DNA of 64,000 bases from Mercenaria mercenaria (GCF_021730395.1 NC_069362.1:77020001-77084000); one strand, 5' to 3'; counted from the first letter of the stretch, positions 46,313-57,858 are shown. Notes: generated by a model from the letters alone, not told the origin. A program made the numbers and translations.

Positions 46313-48086
46313 TTATAAAGCAAACATCCTTAATAAGCAATTTGAATCAGTTTTCTCCCCACCTAAGCCCCTAAGCCTTAAACATTTGTGCTCCAAACTG
46401 TTAACATCCCCTTCCTCCCTAATGGACCAAATAAATGTGACTCCAGAGGGTGTTGACAAACTCCTTCTTGGCCTATCCCCACATAAAGCGTCGGGGCCAG
46501 ATGAATTATCCCCCCGTGTTCTCAAGGAACTTCACCAAGAAATCGCCCCCGTCCTTTGCCACATCTTCAATTTATCCCTAAATACAGGTATTGTCCCTCA
46601 AGACTGGAAAAAGGCAACAGTTGCACCAGTCTTTAAAAAAGGTCTCAAATCAAAACCCAGCAACTATCGACCAATCTCTCTGACCTGTATTGCGTCCAAA
46701 CTCCTTGAGCACATCGTGGTTTCAAATCTTATGTCCTTCTTTGACAAACACAATATTATCAGCCAGTTCCAGCATGGTTTCAGGTCGGGTCATAGTTGCG
46801 AAACTCAGCTAATTAATTTTACCCAGGAACTTTATAGTAATTTAGAACAAGGCCAACAAACTGACGTCATCGTAATGGATTTTTCTAAGGCATTTGACAA
46901 AGTTGACCATTTGAGGCTAATTTACAAGTTACAATCCCTAGGTGTTAGTCCCCAAATAACTAATTGGGTCAAATCCTTCCTCTCTAATCGTACCCAGAAG
47001 GTCGCAGTTGAAGGTCACCTGTCCAGCGAACTTCCGGTCCTGTCTGGAGTTCCACAGGGGTCTGTCCTTGGGCCTTGCCTTTTCCTTGTATACATTAACG
47101 ACCTGCCTGACTCAGTCAAATGTAAAACCCGTATGTTTGCAGATGACACCATCGTTTACCTCACTGTCAAATCAAATAATGATAGCATAGCTCTTCAAGA
47201 AGATCTCCATAAATTAGAAACATGGGAAAGAGTCTGGCAAATGGAAATTAACCCCGACAAATGTGAAGTCCTTAGAGTAAGTAGGAAGAGAAATCCCTTT
47301 ATATATCCCTACAGGTTACACAATACAGAGTTAAAGTCCACCTCATCAGCTAAATACCTAGGAATAACTATCTCCAATGATTTGAACTGGTCACAACACA
47401 TAGAAAACATAACTTCTAAGGCAACCTCTTCCCTTCGATTTATTCAGAGAAATGTCAAGACAGATAACAAAAAGGTCAAAGAAGCTGCATACACCACCTA
47501 TGTCCGCCCCCAGCTAGAATACTGTTCAACTGTGTGGCATCCCTGGCAGAAAACCCTCACCCATAAACTTGAACGAGTCCAAAGGTCAGCAGCTAGGTAT
47601 GTTATGAATGATTACAACTATACAAGCAGTGTAACTGAAATGTTGAAATCCTTAGAATGGAAAACTCTCCAGTACCGTAGGTTAAACTGTTCATTACTTT
47701 TGTTTTACAAAGTAAGGACCCAGACCGTTGCTATTGACCAAGGTTACTTGTCCCCCATTAGAAACCTGAACTACTTGATCCCTTATTCCAGCACTCAATA
47801 CTTTGCTAACTCTTATTTCCCTAGAACCATCCGTCTCTGGAACTTCCTCCCCACATCAGTCAAAGCTAGCCCCAGCCTCAGTATCTTTACAGAGAGGCTG
47901 GCGGCGGTCACTATGTAATTCTTCCATTTTGTCCTATTTTAACTGTAGCATACTGTCCTTTTATCTTTTACTTTTAATACTGTAATATACTAAATTTCTT
48001 TAACAACTGTTTCTCTGACAGCGCCGACCAGTCATAATCGAAAATCGATTGTTGGTTGTAACGATGTAGATGTAGATGTAGATGTA
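46313..48086 (+). mobile_element. 5'-truncated Jockey/L2-like LINE with a long open reverse-transcriptase frame
   Basis: The frame is open from at least 46323 to the stop at 47916 (about 531 codons). It begins inside the protein with NILNKQFESVF, which in relatives lies between endonuclease and polymerase, so the 5' part with the endonuclease is missing as is usual for LINE copies. Motifs: KASGPDELSPRVLKE, NYRPISLTCIASKLLEH, GFRSGHSCETQL, MDFSKAFDKVDH, SGVPQGSVLGP, MFADDTIVYL, KYLGITISNDLNW, QRSAARYV and FPRTIRLWNFLP. A 3' untranslated region ends in a TGTAGA hexamer tail (48062-48083). The lack of stops shows a young insertion. ATAAAG near both edges may be the target duplication. Confidence 0.88.
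46323..47918 (+). CDS. reverse transcriptase (LINE ORF2, N-terminally truncated)
   Basis: Polymerase with fingers, palm (DFSKAFD and FADD carry the three catalytic Asp residues), thumb and the C-terminal domain. The first Met in frame is at 46386, but homology extends upstream to 46323, so that Met is not a true start. Without the endonuclease the copy cannot move on its own. Confidence 0.85.
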   Translation, partial: NILNKQFESVFSPPKPLSLKHLCSKLLTSPSSLMDQINVTPEGVDKLLLGLSPHKASGPDELSPRVLKELHQEIAPVLCHIFNLSLNTGIVPQDWKKATVAPVFKKGLKSKPSNYRPISLTCIASKLLEHIVVSNLMSFFDKHNIISQFQHGFRSGHSCETQLINFTQELYSNLEQGQQTDVIVMDFSKAFDKVDHLRLIYKLQSLGVSPQITNWVKSFLSNRTQKVAVEGHLSSELPVLSGVPQGSVLGPCLFLVYINDLPDSVKCKTRMFADDTIVYLTVKSNNDSIALQEDLHKLETWERVWQMEINPDKCEVLRVSRKRNPFIYPYRLHNTELKSTSSAKYLGITISNDLNWSQHIENITSKATSSLRFIQRNVKTDNKKVKEAAYTTYVRPQLEYCSTVWHPWQKTLTHKLERVQRSAARYVMNDYNYTSSVTEMLKSLEWKTLQYRRLNCSLLLFYKVRTQTVAIDQGYLSPIRNLNYLIPYSSTQYFANSYFPRTIRLWNFLPTSVKASPSLSIFTERLAAVTM

Positions 48087-50000
48087 TAAAATAAAGTTTT
48101 TATTTTACTCGGACCTGATTACAAAATCAGTCCGTTCACTTAGAACAGCTGGAGAAGAATGCCCAAGAGATGTTAGAATGGCGGGAATAAGATATTTCGC
48201 GGGGTTAGCAATGTTATGTCGGGTTTCTTTCGGGTCTCTTTGTTTAGTTGATTTTTACTGAATCTAAGGAAGACGGTCTCCGACTGGCTTGCGAAAAGCT
48301 CCAAAACTGGCATCTGCTACCTAACATTTTTTCCGGTACTTCCGGTAGATCTGGAAACGGGTTTTAATGCCGACATTTCCCGTTTACAGTCATTCTTTTT
48401 TTTAAATCTCGTTATTTTCTGTCTGCCAAACACTTGACGCACCATAAAGTTTCATTATTTGCTAATATGAGTCTCAGTCTCGTTTCTTAATTTACTCTTT
48501 TTGTATTTGTGGTTAGATTTTAAGATTAATAGCTTGGTACGAATATTTTACGGAACGAAACTTCATAGAGGGCGCTAAGTAGGAAGTGGATATCAGAAAT
48601 AATTCTGCATAATTTTCCAGTCTCCTATTTAATCTTTTTCAAAGGTAAACAATTAGATTTAACATTTTTATGCCAAGTAATTAAAAACTATTTAGCGGTA
48701 AATGTAGATCAAGAACAAACAATTGCAGCATTAATCTGAGGGAATCATTTGCACATTGAGCCATTTTAGTGTCCAACAGTGTCCATGAATGGCATGATTC
48801 AAAAAGGACATGGAAGCAGTAGAGAGGGTTCGAAAAAGCGCTACTAAGTTGATGTATTATGTTAGACATATTCCATATATGGAAAGACTTTAAGTACTGA
48901 AAATCCCAATATCATGCTTCCATTGTAGTCCAAATAATTTGATGTCAGAACTGATTCTGAGATATTTTTGTGTTGGGGCAGAATCCCTCTCTTTACGTCA
49001 AAACTAGTAAAGACCTTTTCTGTGGTGAATATAGTTTTAGGTAAAAACACGATCAGACAATATACTTAAACAATGAAATCGTAATTCAACAAAATAAAAC
49101 TGAATCATTTTATGGTTTAAATTCAGCAGTAAAACACATTAATAAAGAGTAAACACTATATCTACATGGACTACATGGATTAAATACAGGTATTTCATTT
49201 TGGCTACCTTGCCGTTTTTACATGTCTGCCATTACACCCGTAGTGTGGTTGGTCATTATCGATCACGTGACACGAATCAGAGCCATGTAAAATTTGTGTA
49301 AATTTGATGGTGCATTGTTTAAAACTGTGACAAACTTGTGTTTTGCATTTATTCACATAAGCATCAATTAAAGGGAAGGATAAAATTGATATCCAGTTGT
49401 CTTAAAGTTTCACTAATATTTTTGCATTTTAATAGCCACGCAGAATCATCGCGGACGGTTCAACACAGAAAAGGTTCTTCCTATGTTGTACGTGGAGAAG
49501 AGATACTGGCCTTTGCAAAAATTATCAGAATATCGTGACTCGCGTACATTTAGTTGGACTAGCTTCCATGGTATCAGACTTCAGGAAAGTTGGAAGAAAT
49601 GGCTGAACATTCGGTGCAGCAATGCTGAAAATCTGTAGGATGGAAAAAATGTCTATGCACTGCATATGTTGCTTTTCTTCATCATATAAGAGACGGGCAC
49701 AATTTTAAGTCCATTTCTCGTTGTGTTCGGTCAGCCCTCGTACATTTTTTCTTTTCACTATGATTGTCGGGCGTTAATTTACGTTTCATTCCCGGTTCTG
49801 CCCAGGGCTGCATAATATGTTAGTGATGCCATTTTGATGTGAAGTCCGAGAAGTTGCGGTTCTCCTGATTCAATAAATGCCTGTCAGTCATCCGGATTAA
49901 GAAACGGTGGACCGCGTCAAAATTTTCCGGTCATGTCCTTCAGACCGACATCTTTCCAGAAGTCTGAGGTATGATATCCAATCCATACAGGTTAAATTTT
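48087..50000. other. spacer, no gene recognised
   Basis: No frame above 70 codons and no recognised repeat. CACGTG at about 49264 and a few AATAAA motifs are the only notable sites. Confidence 0.4.
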
Positions 50001-50640
50001 AGGCAGTGGCTAGGGATCCAGTTGCCGGACCTCTAGACAACCTGTACAGGGCTATCTAGAGGTCCGGTAATCAATATGAATACTGAAAACAGAATTTACA
50101 AAGAGGAGACCATAGAAATCTATTTTGTCTTTAAAAATGGGAGATGATTTCAAAAGTTTGCTCTCGTATTTTTTCTTGTTTTATATTGTAAGTGACAGGA
50201 AACAAAAGTATTTAAAATTCCAGGAAAAACATGAACGCAAGTTTGATAAATAATAAATAGCAATTTGTACCCCGTAATCGGAAGCTTTTTAGTTCTTGTT
50301 TTTCTCAGGACTGATGAAATAATATAATAAACCTGTTGTTTTCTTTAGTCTTTAAGACATGAATAACATGCTCATAAGTTGTTGAATTCATTTTACTCCT
50401 TAAGTAAATAAATAATGGTGATTGCCGAAAATCACTGTCAAAATTTCTTATTCAGTATGGCTCGCACCCGTGTGAGAGCTAATTATAAATGAAATATTAA
50501 CAAAAAAAAATGTGAAAACGGCAACTTTATGACAGTTAATCATAACTTTTACCAGCAGTTACCTTAATAATACACAGGTAATACACATGTATATGACTCC
50601 TGGTCTTAGAGGTCCAGTTACTGGACCCCTAGCCACTTCC
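50001..50640. mobile_element. foldback nonautonomous DNA element, AGGCAGTGG family, member 2
   Basis: The left end AGGCAGTGGCTAGG (50001) and right end CCCCTAGCCACTTCC (50640) are inverted. Flanks TAAATTTT (49993-50000) and TAAATTAT (50641-50648) look like an 8-bp target duplication with one change. Inner palindromes use the motif GAGGTCCGGTAA / GAGGTCCAGTTACTGGACC. No transposase frame. The 8-bp duplication and short inverted ends are compatible with the hAT superfamily. Confidence 0.65.
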
Positions 50641-51320
50641 TAAATTATAAGCGTTTGAATCACGGATAAGATATTAATTGTACAAGATTTTTTTAATTGA
50701 ATGACAACACCACTTGTGGACGTCCATTTAAACTTAAGGAAAAAAATATGCAAGAAGGAAATCCGTTAAAATTTCTTTTCTCAGAGTTACAGCTTTGTGC
50801 CATAAATGAACGTCCAAAATTTTAAATGGCTGACGTCATACACGCTGAGCTGTGTAAAATAAACTGTTTCAGAAGACAGTATAACAAAATGACATACCTT
50901 AATACTTCATGATGTGACCTCTTGACACAGTGTTCCCCCACTAATTTGGGAATGGGGCTGGGGCCTTTACAATTGGAAAAAATGCGTCGTAAAATGCCTA
51001 AATTGGGAATTGTTGAAAGTCATATTTTTCATGAAATGTCACATTTAAGAAAAAGATTGTCATAATTTGTCATTATGCATTAAGTTAGCAAACTGTCTTG
51101 TGTTTCAAATGTTTAAAGTTTCAGTCTTGTTTGAAAAGTTGGAAAAAAAGACAATAAATTTAACTTTGGGAATTCTAGCTTTTGAAATTGGGAAAAAACA
51201 TACTAATTTTTCTGTTTGCCATTGGGGCCCAATTTTGGCCCCAAATTGGCCAGAAAAAAGCACTGTTTCAGTGTGACAAAAGAACATTATGGATCCTCTT
51301 TGGAATAGACAAATATAAAT
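50641..51320. other. spacer with AT-rich and GGGGCC palindromic sequence
   Basis: A small palindrome GGGGCCCAATTTTGGCCCC sits at about 51226. A 69-codon frame here has no recognisable domain. Confidence 0.35.
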
Positions 51321-52134
51321 TTTTGATGTAATTCACAGAGATGTTACTCCGGGCTGTCCTGATTGCTTGCTCCAAATGTTCAGCTGACCTAACCCTGTGC
51401 TCATAATTTTTCAGTTCAGTAACTTCTCATTTAAGTCTGTACCAAACATTTTCGATAATATTTACGTCAGGGCTTTGGGCTGGCCATAAGAAAGAATGAA
51501 TGTGATTTCTAACTTTATAGTCGACCACTTTATGGACAGGGGCATTTCATCTTGAAATATGTAGTTTTTGCTTGGAAAATGGTGGACAACAACAGGCCAG
51601 AGGTGATTGTGAAGTATGTCAATGCATTGCTGGGCATTAATATTTCCATTTACAGCAGTTATTGTTCCAACACCATCAAATGTTATTAAAAAATTGTGAT
51701 ACATCCCCATATCATAAGACTAAGCTTGGGGATTGAGGGAGTTGCAAGACAACATTGAATCCAGTCTTCGCCTACCTTTCTCCAGACAAATACCTTGTTA
51801 TTTCAAATTTCAGCTTTACACTCGTCACTGAATATCACTCTCTTCCAGTACTTGTCAACAGTTTTGCGTCTATTTGCTCTACACCAGTTGAGCCAGTTTT
51901 TCCTGTTCACCTCTCTGATCTAGGTGTGCTTCCTTACAACCTGTCTGTGATATTCCTCTTTGTATAATTTTCTTTGAATTGTTTGCTTAGAAACTGCAGT
52001 GTCCCTCGACTGATTAAAATTGTTGGTAATGTCCAACGAAGTTCCTTTTCTGTTCTGTTTAACAACATGAAGAAGTATGTGACTATCCCGCTCACTCAAC
52101 TTTCTTGGTGCACCCGATCTAACTTTGTTTACTA

Positions 52135-53942
52135 CCCTTACAGAAGAAAAAGGCCTGCTGCGTACTCTTGCTGTGTACATACAGCGTATATGATGCGTAC
52201 ATGATGTGTACTGAAATCAATAGTACGCAGGATATACACCGCACATACACCGATAGTACATTTGTAGTACACTTTTGACATGCAAATGAGCTCTGCCGCG
52301 TACTACTTGCTGCGTACATGCTGTGGACTACATAGTACACAGGATGTACGCTGGAGGAATTTAGTATGCGAGAAATAGTACGCAGCATGTACGCGGCACA
52401 TACACTTTTCACATGCAAATGAGCCTGCGGTGTACTACCCCTGCGGCGTACATGCTGTGTACTCCTGAGGCGTACATGCTGTGTACTCCTGCGGCGTACA
52501 TGCTGTGTACTCCTGGCCCGAGTCCTGCGGCGTACATGCTGTGTACTCCTGCTGCATACATGCTGTGTACTCTTGTGGCGAAACTGCTGTGATAATGTAA
52601 ATTCCTTACCCCACCAACTTTCGTATGCAAATGCTGATCATTTGAACAGAAATAAACAGAACAAAGATAAGTGACATGCATCAATAAGTATTTACCCTTA
52701 CCAAAATAATGTAGATTGATGTTATCAAATAAATTAGTATGCTTTTCTCCATCCACTTATCAATGAAATAAATCAATTTTTGTAGCATGTAATTTGGTAA
52801 ACATTTGAAGAAAATGGCGTAACTGCATCAAGGGGAAACAACTTTAATGCAACTAAATATAAGTGTTATGATTTATTATAGACGATGTGTGCATAGTATG
52901 TATTTATTTTGATTAAAATCCATCTGAGAACAATCTAGGACTGGAATTATATAAGCATTTATACACTTTTACGTCCGTAAAAAGTAGCGCACCAATAAAT
53001 TTTGGATTGATTTTTTCCAATGGGGCAAGCGCAATTAGCCAAAAACGTTCTGAAAATATCTGAGCGGCAAATCCGATGAACAACTTTTTAATTTGGTGAG
53101 GCCTTAATGAGTTAACATAATGAGCATTAAAGCCTTTATAAAACATGATAGAGTGGTGTTTTGCTTAAGAGTATTCAAATAACAGTGAGAGCTATTAATT
53201 CTTCTCATTCGGGCGCTGTTGAGGCATTATCTTGGTAATTATTTCATGTATTACAAAATGTAATGCAACGAAGTTCAAATAAGGCTTTTCAATTATCCAA
53301 GTTAGAAAGCTCCAGGATTAATTCAAAATGAAAAAGAATATATTTTTACACTGCATGCAAGGTGCAGCTCAGAAATCACTAAGATGTAAGCTTCACAAAT
53401 GAACATTGCAAATAGTTTGGCAAATTTTTATTGTTCAGAATACCGGTAATCTGAACTATTCTATGCTATTAAGATAAAAGTTACTCGGAAATCAAGTTCT
53501 TGCTTCCAAAAAAAAAAAAAATGTACAAATCCTTCCTGCATGAAGTCCCTCCCGCGTATATGAAGTTTACCTCAGACTTTAACTTATAAAAAAAAAACTA
53601 AGTATAAATGCCAAAAGAAATTGTACAAGTCTTTCCCGCGTATATGAAGTGTACTGCACAAATTTCAAAGTATCTGCGGTGTACATGCAGTGTACTTTTT
53701 TCTTGTACAAGTCCCTCCTGTGTACATGCAGTGTACTCCTTAAATTTTCAGAGTCTGTGCTGCGTACTTGAAGTGTACTAGTGACCTCCTGCGTACATGC
53801 TGTGTACTCGTCGAAATAGTACACGGCATGTACGTGGCATGCGGTGTATGTAAAATGTACTCCTCTGGCGTACTACTGTGTTCGCGGCATATACACAGCA
53901 AATATGCAGCATGTACGCCACAGAGGCTTGCTTCTGTAAGGG
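52135..53942. mobile_element. 1.8-kb nested nonautonomous element with CCCTTACAGAAG ends and TA duplication
   Basis: The ends CCCTTACAGAAG (52135-52146) and CTTCTGTAAGGG (53931-53942) are perfect 12-bp inverted repeats, each flanked by TA (52133-52134, 53943-53944). Removing the element and one TA restores a continuous transposase frame (RKQRTV then VNKVRSG), which proves the boundaries. The outer 400-450 bp on each side are crowded with GTACATGC and TGTGTACT motifs; the middle (about 52600-53500) is AT-rich and unique. No transposase frame is present. TA duplication suggests mobilisation by a Tc1/mariner-type or similar enzyme. Confidence 0.85.
52442..52573. repeat. 24-bp tandem repeat inside the nested element
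   Basis: Five near-identical 24-bp units (starts 52442, 52466, 52490, 52526, 52550) each contain GTACATGCTGTGTACT, interrupted by a 12-base half unit at 52514. Because 24 is a multiple of three, the minus strand stays open as an eight-residue peptide repeat (VHSMYAAG), probably without coding meaning. Confidence 0.9.
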
Positions 53943-54267
53943 TACAGTTCTTTGCTTCCGAAATCTGTTTAGAATACTTGTCACTGTAGTTCTGAGAATG
54001 TCAATTTGATCTACGGGATATATCAGCTTGATGAATACCATAGTAGAAGAGTGAAACAGTGGCTTCTTTTTTGTCTACACTCAACTGTTTTGGGGTAATT
54101 ACCATGTTGTTTACATAGAAAATGAAAGTAGGAACCAAAAGACAATTTTTTTTGTTGGATTCTGGCTTTGCTGGATTTAGAAACAAACTGGAAATCATTC
54201 TAAAGATATCAGATCTTTTTGATTTTTAAGAATATCTCATATGAGTGAACTTTATGGTCAAAAATGT

Positions 54268-54420
54268 AGGCAGTGGCAAGGGGTCAGGTAACCGACCTCT
54301 AGATTCAAGGTTCATTATCTCTAGATAACCCATATATGGCTGACCAGAGGTCAGGTAACCAATATGACATGTATGAATACTGAAAATGATATTTGCAAAA
54401 AGTAAAATAAATTATAGCTG
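54268..54420. mobile_element. one-ended member 3 of the AGGCAGTGG foldback family
   Basis: Starts AGGCAGTGGCAAGG and has an inner palindrome using the private motif GGTCAGGTAACC (54280 and 54350). It shares AATATGA and GAATACTGAAAA with member 2 (50080-50096). I find no matching right end before the tandem array at 54580. Confidence 0.5.
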
Positions 54421-54569
54421 TTAGAAAACAAAATGGTTTCAAAAATCAAATACACATATTTTTTAGCCGAGGCTGTCTATAAAATGGTCATGCCAATAAT
54501 TTTTGTTAACAACATGACTGGCATGCAGATAAATTTCTTTATCTGCATGCCCCATCGTACAATTTTTAT

Positions 54570-55420
54570 GACCCCGAAGGGAGGCATATAGTTTTTGAAC
54601 CGTCTGTCTGTCGGTCTGTCAGTCTGTCCACAATTTTCGTGTCCGGTCCATATCTTTGTCATCCATGGATGGATTTTCAAATAACTTGGCATGAATGTGT
54701 ACCACAGTAAGACAACGTGTCGCGCGCAAGACCCAGGTCCGTAGCTCAAAGGTCAAGGTCACACTTAGACGTTAAAGGTCATTTTTCATGATAGTTGGGC
54801 GTGTCCGGTCCATATCTTTGTCATCGATGGATGGATTTTCAAATAACTTGGCATTAATGTGTACCACAGGAAGACGACATGTCGCGCGCAAAACCCAGGT
54901 CCGTAGCTCAAAGGTCAAGGTCACACTTAGACGTAAAAGGTCATTTTTCATGATAGTTGGGCGTGTCCGGTCCATATCTTTGTCATCCATGGATGGATTT
55001 TCAAATAACTTGGCATGAATGTGTACCACAGTAAGACGACGTGTCGCGCGCAAGACCCAGGTCCGTAGCTTAAAGGTCAAGGTCACACTTAGACGTTAAA
55101 GGTCATTTTTCATGATAGTTGGGCGTGTCCGGTCCATATCTTTGTCATCCATGGATGGATTTTCAAGTAACTATGCATGAATGTGTGGCACATTAAGACG
55201 ACGTGTCGCGTGCAAGACCCAGGTCTGTAGCTCAAAGGTCAAGGTCACACTTAGACGTTAAAGGTCATATTTCGTGATAGTGCATTGATGGGCGTGTCCG
55301 GTCCATATCTTTGTCATTCATGCATGGATTTTAAAATAACTACGCATGAATGTGTGGCACAGTAAGACCACGTGTCGCGCGCAAGATCCAGGTCCGTAGG
55401 TCAAATGTCCTAAACTCTAA
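54570..55420. repeat. tandem array, about 161-bp unit, five copies
   Basis: The phrase GGGCGTGTCCGGTCCATATC recurs at about 54799, 54960, 55121 and 55290, with an earlier partial copy at 54640. Each unit also has TGTCGCGCGCAAGACCCAGG and AAGGTCAAGGTCACACTTAG. The array is introduced by ACCCCGAAGGGAGGCATATAG and a GTCTGTCGGTCTGTC run. Frames within it are by-products. Confidence 0.9.
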
Positions 55421-55595
55421 CATCGGCCATAACTATTCATTCAAAGTGCCATCAGGGGCATGTGTCATCCTATGGAGACAGCTCTTGTTTTTAGTTTTTT
55501 TGCAAAATGTTCATGCCTGGAAAGTTGTTTTATCCATGCAACTAAACATACTGTATACATATGTAAACTTTAGTCATGCAAGTAAGTTTTTCTTA

Positions 55596-57140
55596 TTATG
55601 TCTCCCCCAGGAGACATATTGTTTTTGCCCTGTCCGTCCATCCGTCCGTCCGTACGTACGTCACACTTCATTTCCGAGCAATAACTGGAGAACCATTTGA
55701 CCTAGAACCTTCAAACTTCATAGGGTTGTAGGGCTGCTGGAGTAGACGATCCCTATTGTTTTTGGGGTCACTCCGTCAAAGGTCAAGGTCACAGGGGCCT
55801 GAACATTGAAAACCATTTCCGATCAATAACTAGAGAACCACTTGACCCAGAATGTTGAAACTTCATAGGATGATTGGTCATGAAGAGTAGATGACCCCTA
55901 TTGATTTTGGGGTCACTCCGTCAAAGGTCAAGGTCACAGGGGCCTGAACATTGAAAACCATTTCCGATCAATAACTAGAGAACCACCTGACCCAGAATGT
56001 TGAAACTTCATAGGATGATTGGTCATGAAGAGTAGATGACCCCTATTGATTTTGGGGTCATTCCTTCAAAGGTCAAGGTCACAGGGGTCTGAACATTGAA
56101 AACCATTTCCGATCAATAACTAGAGAACCACTTGACCCAGAATGTTGAAACTTCATAGGATGATTGGTCATGAAGAGTAGATGACCCCTATTGATTTTGG
56201 GGTCACTCCGTCAAAGGTCAAGGTCACAGGGGCCTGAACATGGAAAACCATTTCCGATCAATAACTAGAGAACCACTTGACCCAGAATGTTGAAACTTCA
56301 TAGGATGATTGTACATGCAGAGTAGATGACCCCTATCGATTTTGGGGTCACTCCATTAAAGGTCAAGGTCACAGGGGCCTGAACATTGAAAACCATTTCC
56401 GGTCAATAACTTGAGAACCACTTGACCAAGAATGTTGAAACTTAATAGGATGATTGGTCATGCAGAGTAGATGACCCCTAACGATTATGGGGTCACTCTG
56501 TGAAAGGTCAAGGTCACAGGGGCCCGAACATTGAAAACCATTTCCGGTCAGTAACTTGAGAACCACTTGACCCAGAATGATGAAACTTCATAGGATGATT
56601 GGTCATGCAGAGTAGATGACCCCTAACGATTTTAGGGTCAGTCTGTTAAAGGTCAAGGCCACCGGGGCCTGAACATGGAAAACCATTTCCAATCAATAAC
56701 TTGAGAAACACTTGACCCAGAATGTTGAAACTTCATAGGATGATTGAACATGCAGAGTAGATGACCCCTATTGATTTTGGGGTCAGTCTGTTAAAGGTCA
56801 AGGTCACAGTGGCCTGTTCATGTAAAATCATTTTTTGGAAATAACTTGAGAACCACTTGACCTACAATGTTGAAACTTAATAGGTTGATTGGACATGCAG
56901 AGTAGATGACCCCTATTTATTTTGAGGTCACTTGATCAAATGTCAAGGTCACAGGAGCCTGAACAGTGACTTGAGAACCACTAGGCCACGAGTGTTGAAA
57001 TTTAGCGGGATGACTGGACATGCCAAGTAGATGATCCCTATTGCAGCCAACCATCAGTGTCTCTTTGATTTTTGCTCCTGACCCCTATTGACTTCTTGCC
57101 TATAGGACTTTGCATTGGGGGAGACATGCGCTTTTTTACA
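55596..57140. repeat. tandem array, exact 145-bp unit, about ten copies
   Basis: The phrase AACCATTTCC starts at 55811, 55956, 56101, 56246, 56391, 56536 and 56681, every step 145 bp, with a diverged copy at 56826. The array is entered through TGTCTCCCCCAGGAGACATA and a TCCGTCCG run and left through GGGGGAGACAT at about 57118, so its edges form inverted repeats. Units decay towards the right edge. Noncoding. Confidence 0.92.
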
Positions 57141-57429
57141 AAAGCATTTTCTAGTTTTTTCTTGTTTATCAGATCTCCAGATTATTGATTATTTTGACAA
57201 TTTGTAGCATGCCAGCAAATTGTTCATAAACTAAGCAGTATACTGTATTAAGATCAGTATTTCATTAACTTATATATACATTCTCTTTTGACCTTTTAAA
57301 AAGTAAGTTATCTCAAATAATTAGATTAGATCCACATATTGAATTTTTAAACGCCCGTCTCTCAAAGAGCGGGCTGTAATATGTGAACACACGTGGTGGG
57401 CAGGTGGGCGGCGTCCAAAGCATGTCCGC

Positions 57430-57700
57430 TGTCCAAGTCCAACAGTTTTCATCCAATCTTCACCGAACTTGCTGACAATATTTGTGGGCATAATATCTCG
57501 GCCAAGTTTGATAACCAGCCAAATTGCCTCGGGCACTTTTGGATTATGGCCCTTAAATTACTCGAAAAACTGCGAATTTAGCCTTGTCTGCTCTCATAAG
57601 TTGAACAGTTTTCATCCGATCTTCACCAAACTTGCTGACAATATTTCGGCCGAGTTCGATAACCAGCCAAATTGCCCCAGTCACTCAGGGTTCTCGCTAG
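57430..57700. repeat. two copies of an ~160-bp repeat
   Basis: AACAGTTTTCATCC, CTTCACC, AACTTGCTGACAATATT and GATAACCAGCCAAATTGCC occur at 57441-57540 and again at 57604-57690. This is a different unit from the 145-bp array. Confidence 0.8.
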
Positions 57701-57858
57701 GATTTTCAGAGTAGGAGTCCTGGACTCCCTTCCGGGAAGAAGTTGAAGTCCCAATATGGAAAATTGGAGTACTACATTTAAATATGATTTTTGCTGGTCG
57801 CTAGATTAAGTCGTAGCCTTCTGAAGTGCTTCCTTTTGCCAAGGCTGTAGTTTATAAA

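Larger units (their letters stand above)
51325..54110 (-). mobile_element. Tc1-like transposase gene, split by a nested element
   Basis: Minus-strand transposase of the Tc1/mariner superfamily (DDE enzyme that cuts and pastes at TA). The N-terminal helix-turn-helix part is at 54105-53943 (start MVITPKQLSVDKKEATVSLF, then TTVTSILNRFRKQRTV). Sequence resumes at 52134 with VNKVRSGAPRKLSERDSHIL and SKQTIQRKLYKEEY. The catalytic core follows: IFSDECK (first Asp, about 51830), DGVGTITAVNGNINAQQ, FQDEMPLS (second Asp, about 51550) and SPDVNIIENVW (final Glu, about 51455). At least three frame changes or stops lie outside the nested insertion, so the gene was already or is now dead. I could not locate the terminal inverted repeats with confidence. 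Confidence 0.85.

Noticed and set aside
52409-52756. Minus-strand 115-codon frame with an eight-residue repeat peptide
   Set aside because: The repeat is explained by the 24-bp DNA tandem unit of the nested element; no start context or protein family.
55596-57140. 145-bp unit as a nucleosome-positioning or centromeric satellite
   Set aside because: The length is suggestive, but only about ten copies are present and nothing else in the window supports a centromeric setting.
54477-57150. Several open frames of 65-116 codons across the tandem arrays
   Set aside because: They repeat with the DNA unit and occur on both strands, so they are by-products of repeat periodicity.
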